A stretch of DNA of 64,000 bases from Pirellula staleyi DSM 6068 (GTDB taxonomy: Bacteria > Planctomycetota > Planctomycetia > Pirellulales > Pirellulaceae). The DNA lies in the NCBI GenBank assembly GCA_945875845.1, contig CAMCMB010000025.1, positions 16,241 to 80,240 on the forward strand, read 5' to 3'. A model generated the notes under the pieces. That model was not told the origin of the DNA. It did no database searches and was given only the letters and a program-made list of their open reading frames with translations. Below are positions 63,865 to 64,000 of the stretch, piece by piece (the stretch's first letter is position 1; every line of letters starts with the position of its first letter). Both the position numbers and the translations under genes were made by a program.

Positions 63865-64000
63865 GTGCCAGGCACGAATGGCACTGTACTATCGTGACAA
63901 GTTGTTTCACTCAAATGAGTTATCTCCCTTGCTGAGTCTCTTTCGTAAGTCGTTTCTGGGTTCCATCATCAACGTATACTGATCCATCCGTCGCTTCACA

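Overview
The window looks like part of a chromosome of a Planctomycete, most likely a Pirellula/Rhodopirellula-type member of the Pirellulales. This rests on families that are nearly diagnostic for the phylum: a PSCyt1/DUF1549/DUF1553 cytochrome with two DUF1501 partners, a DUF1559 pseudopilin, a BBP7-like beta-barrel, a DUF1570 peptidase, a Ser/Thr kinase with DWG in place of DFG next to an ECF-type sigma factor, a LEPR-XLL-like N-terminus on a secreted protein, and NPYQSP-type membrane proteins. No tRNA, rRNA, CRISPR array or complete insertion sequence was seen.

Layout. 1-6.8 kb: the end of an SGNH/TPR protein, then a three-gene cytochrome-DUF1501 operon. 6.8-11.5 kb: heptamer and pentamer microsatellites, a DUF1559 protein, a small lipoprotein, a CPBP-protease remnant, rpsT, and a BBP7-like barrel. 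11.8-14.9 kb: a short SecA paralogue followed by a short DnaA. 15-18.6 kb: an arsenosugar locus (a fused glycosyltransferase and arsS) bracketed by GC-rich repeats and followed by two gene remnants. 18.7-25.6 kb: a metal-efflux unit (Cys-rich lipoprotein, double-length adaptor, RND pump). 26.4-43.6 kb: housekeeping genes (leuA, pyrE, mtnA, tpiA, yidD, parA) mixed with planctomycete-specific exported proteins. 43.8-52.7 kb: an APC permease and three exported HExxH metalloproteases set among many palindromic repeats. 53.2-55.2 kb: rho and ribH. 55.2-64 kb: an accessory-looking region with small membrane proteins, a sigma factor-kinase operon divergent from a secreted PHP-like protein, and gene fragments.

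The most striking non-coding feature is a set of dispersed palindromic repeat families. The best defined is a 221-bp element with three nested inverted repeats. It has three copies of identical length (43791-44011, 49170-49390, 51017-51237) and two shorter ones (25.7 and 38.7 kb). One full copy supplies the only usable start codon of the APC permease, and two others, each paired with an 82-bp second element, bracket a metalloprotease gene. At least six further repeat families sit between genes.

Functional links. The cytochrome/DUF1501 trio is probably one exported system. ArsS and the fused glycosyltransferase belong to arsenosugar synthesis. The lipoprotein, adaptor and RND pump should act together in metal export. 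The sigma factor and kinase overlap by 8 bp and may control the divergent secreted protein, whose upstream region has two palindromes. All calls come from reading sequence and motifs, without database searches.
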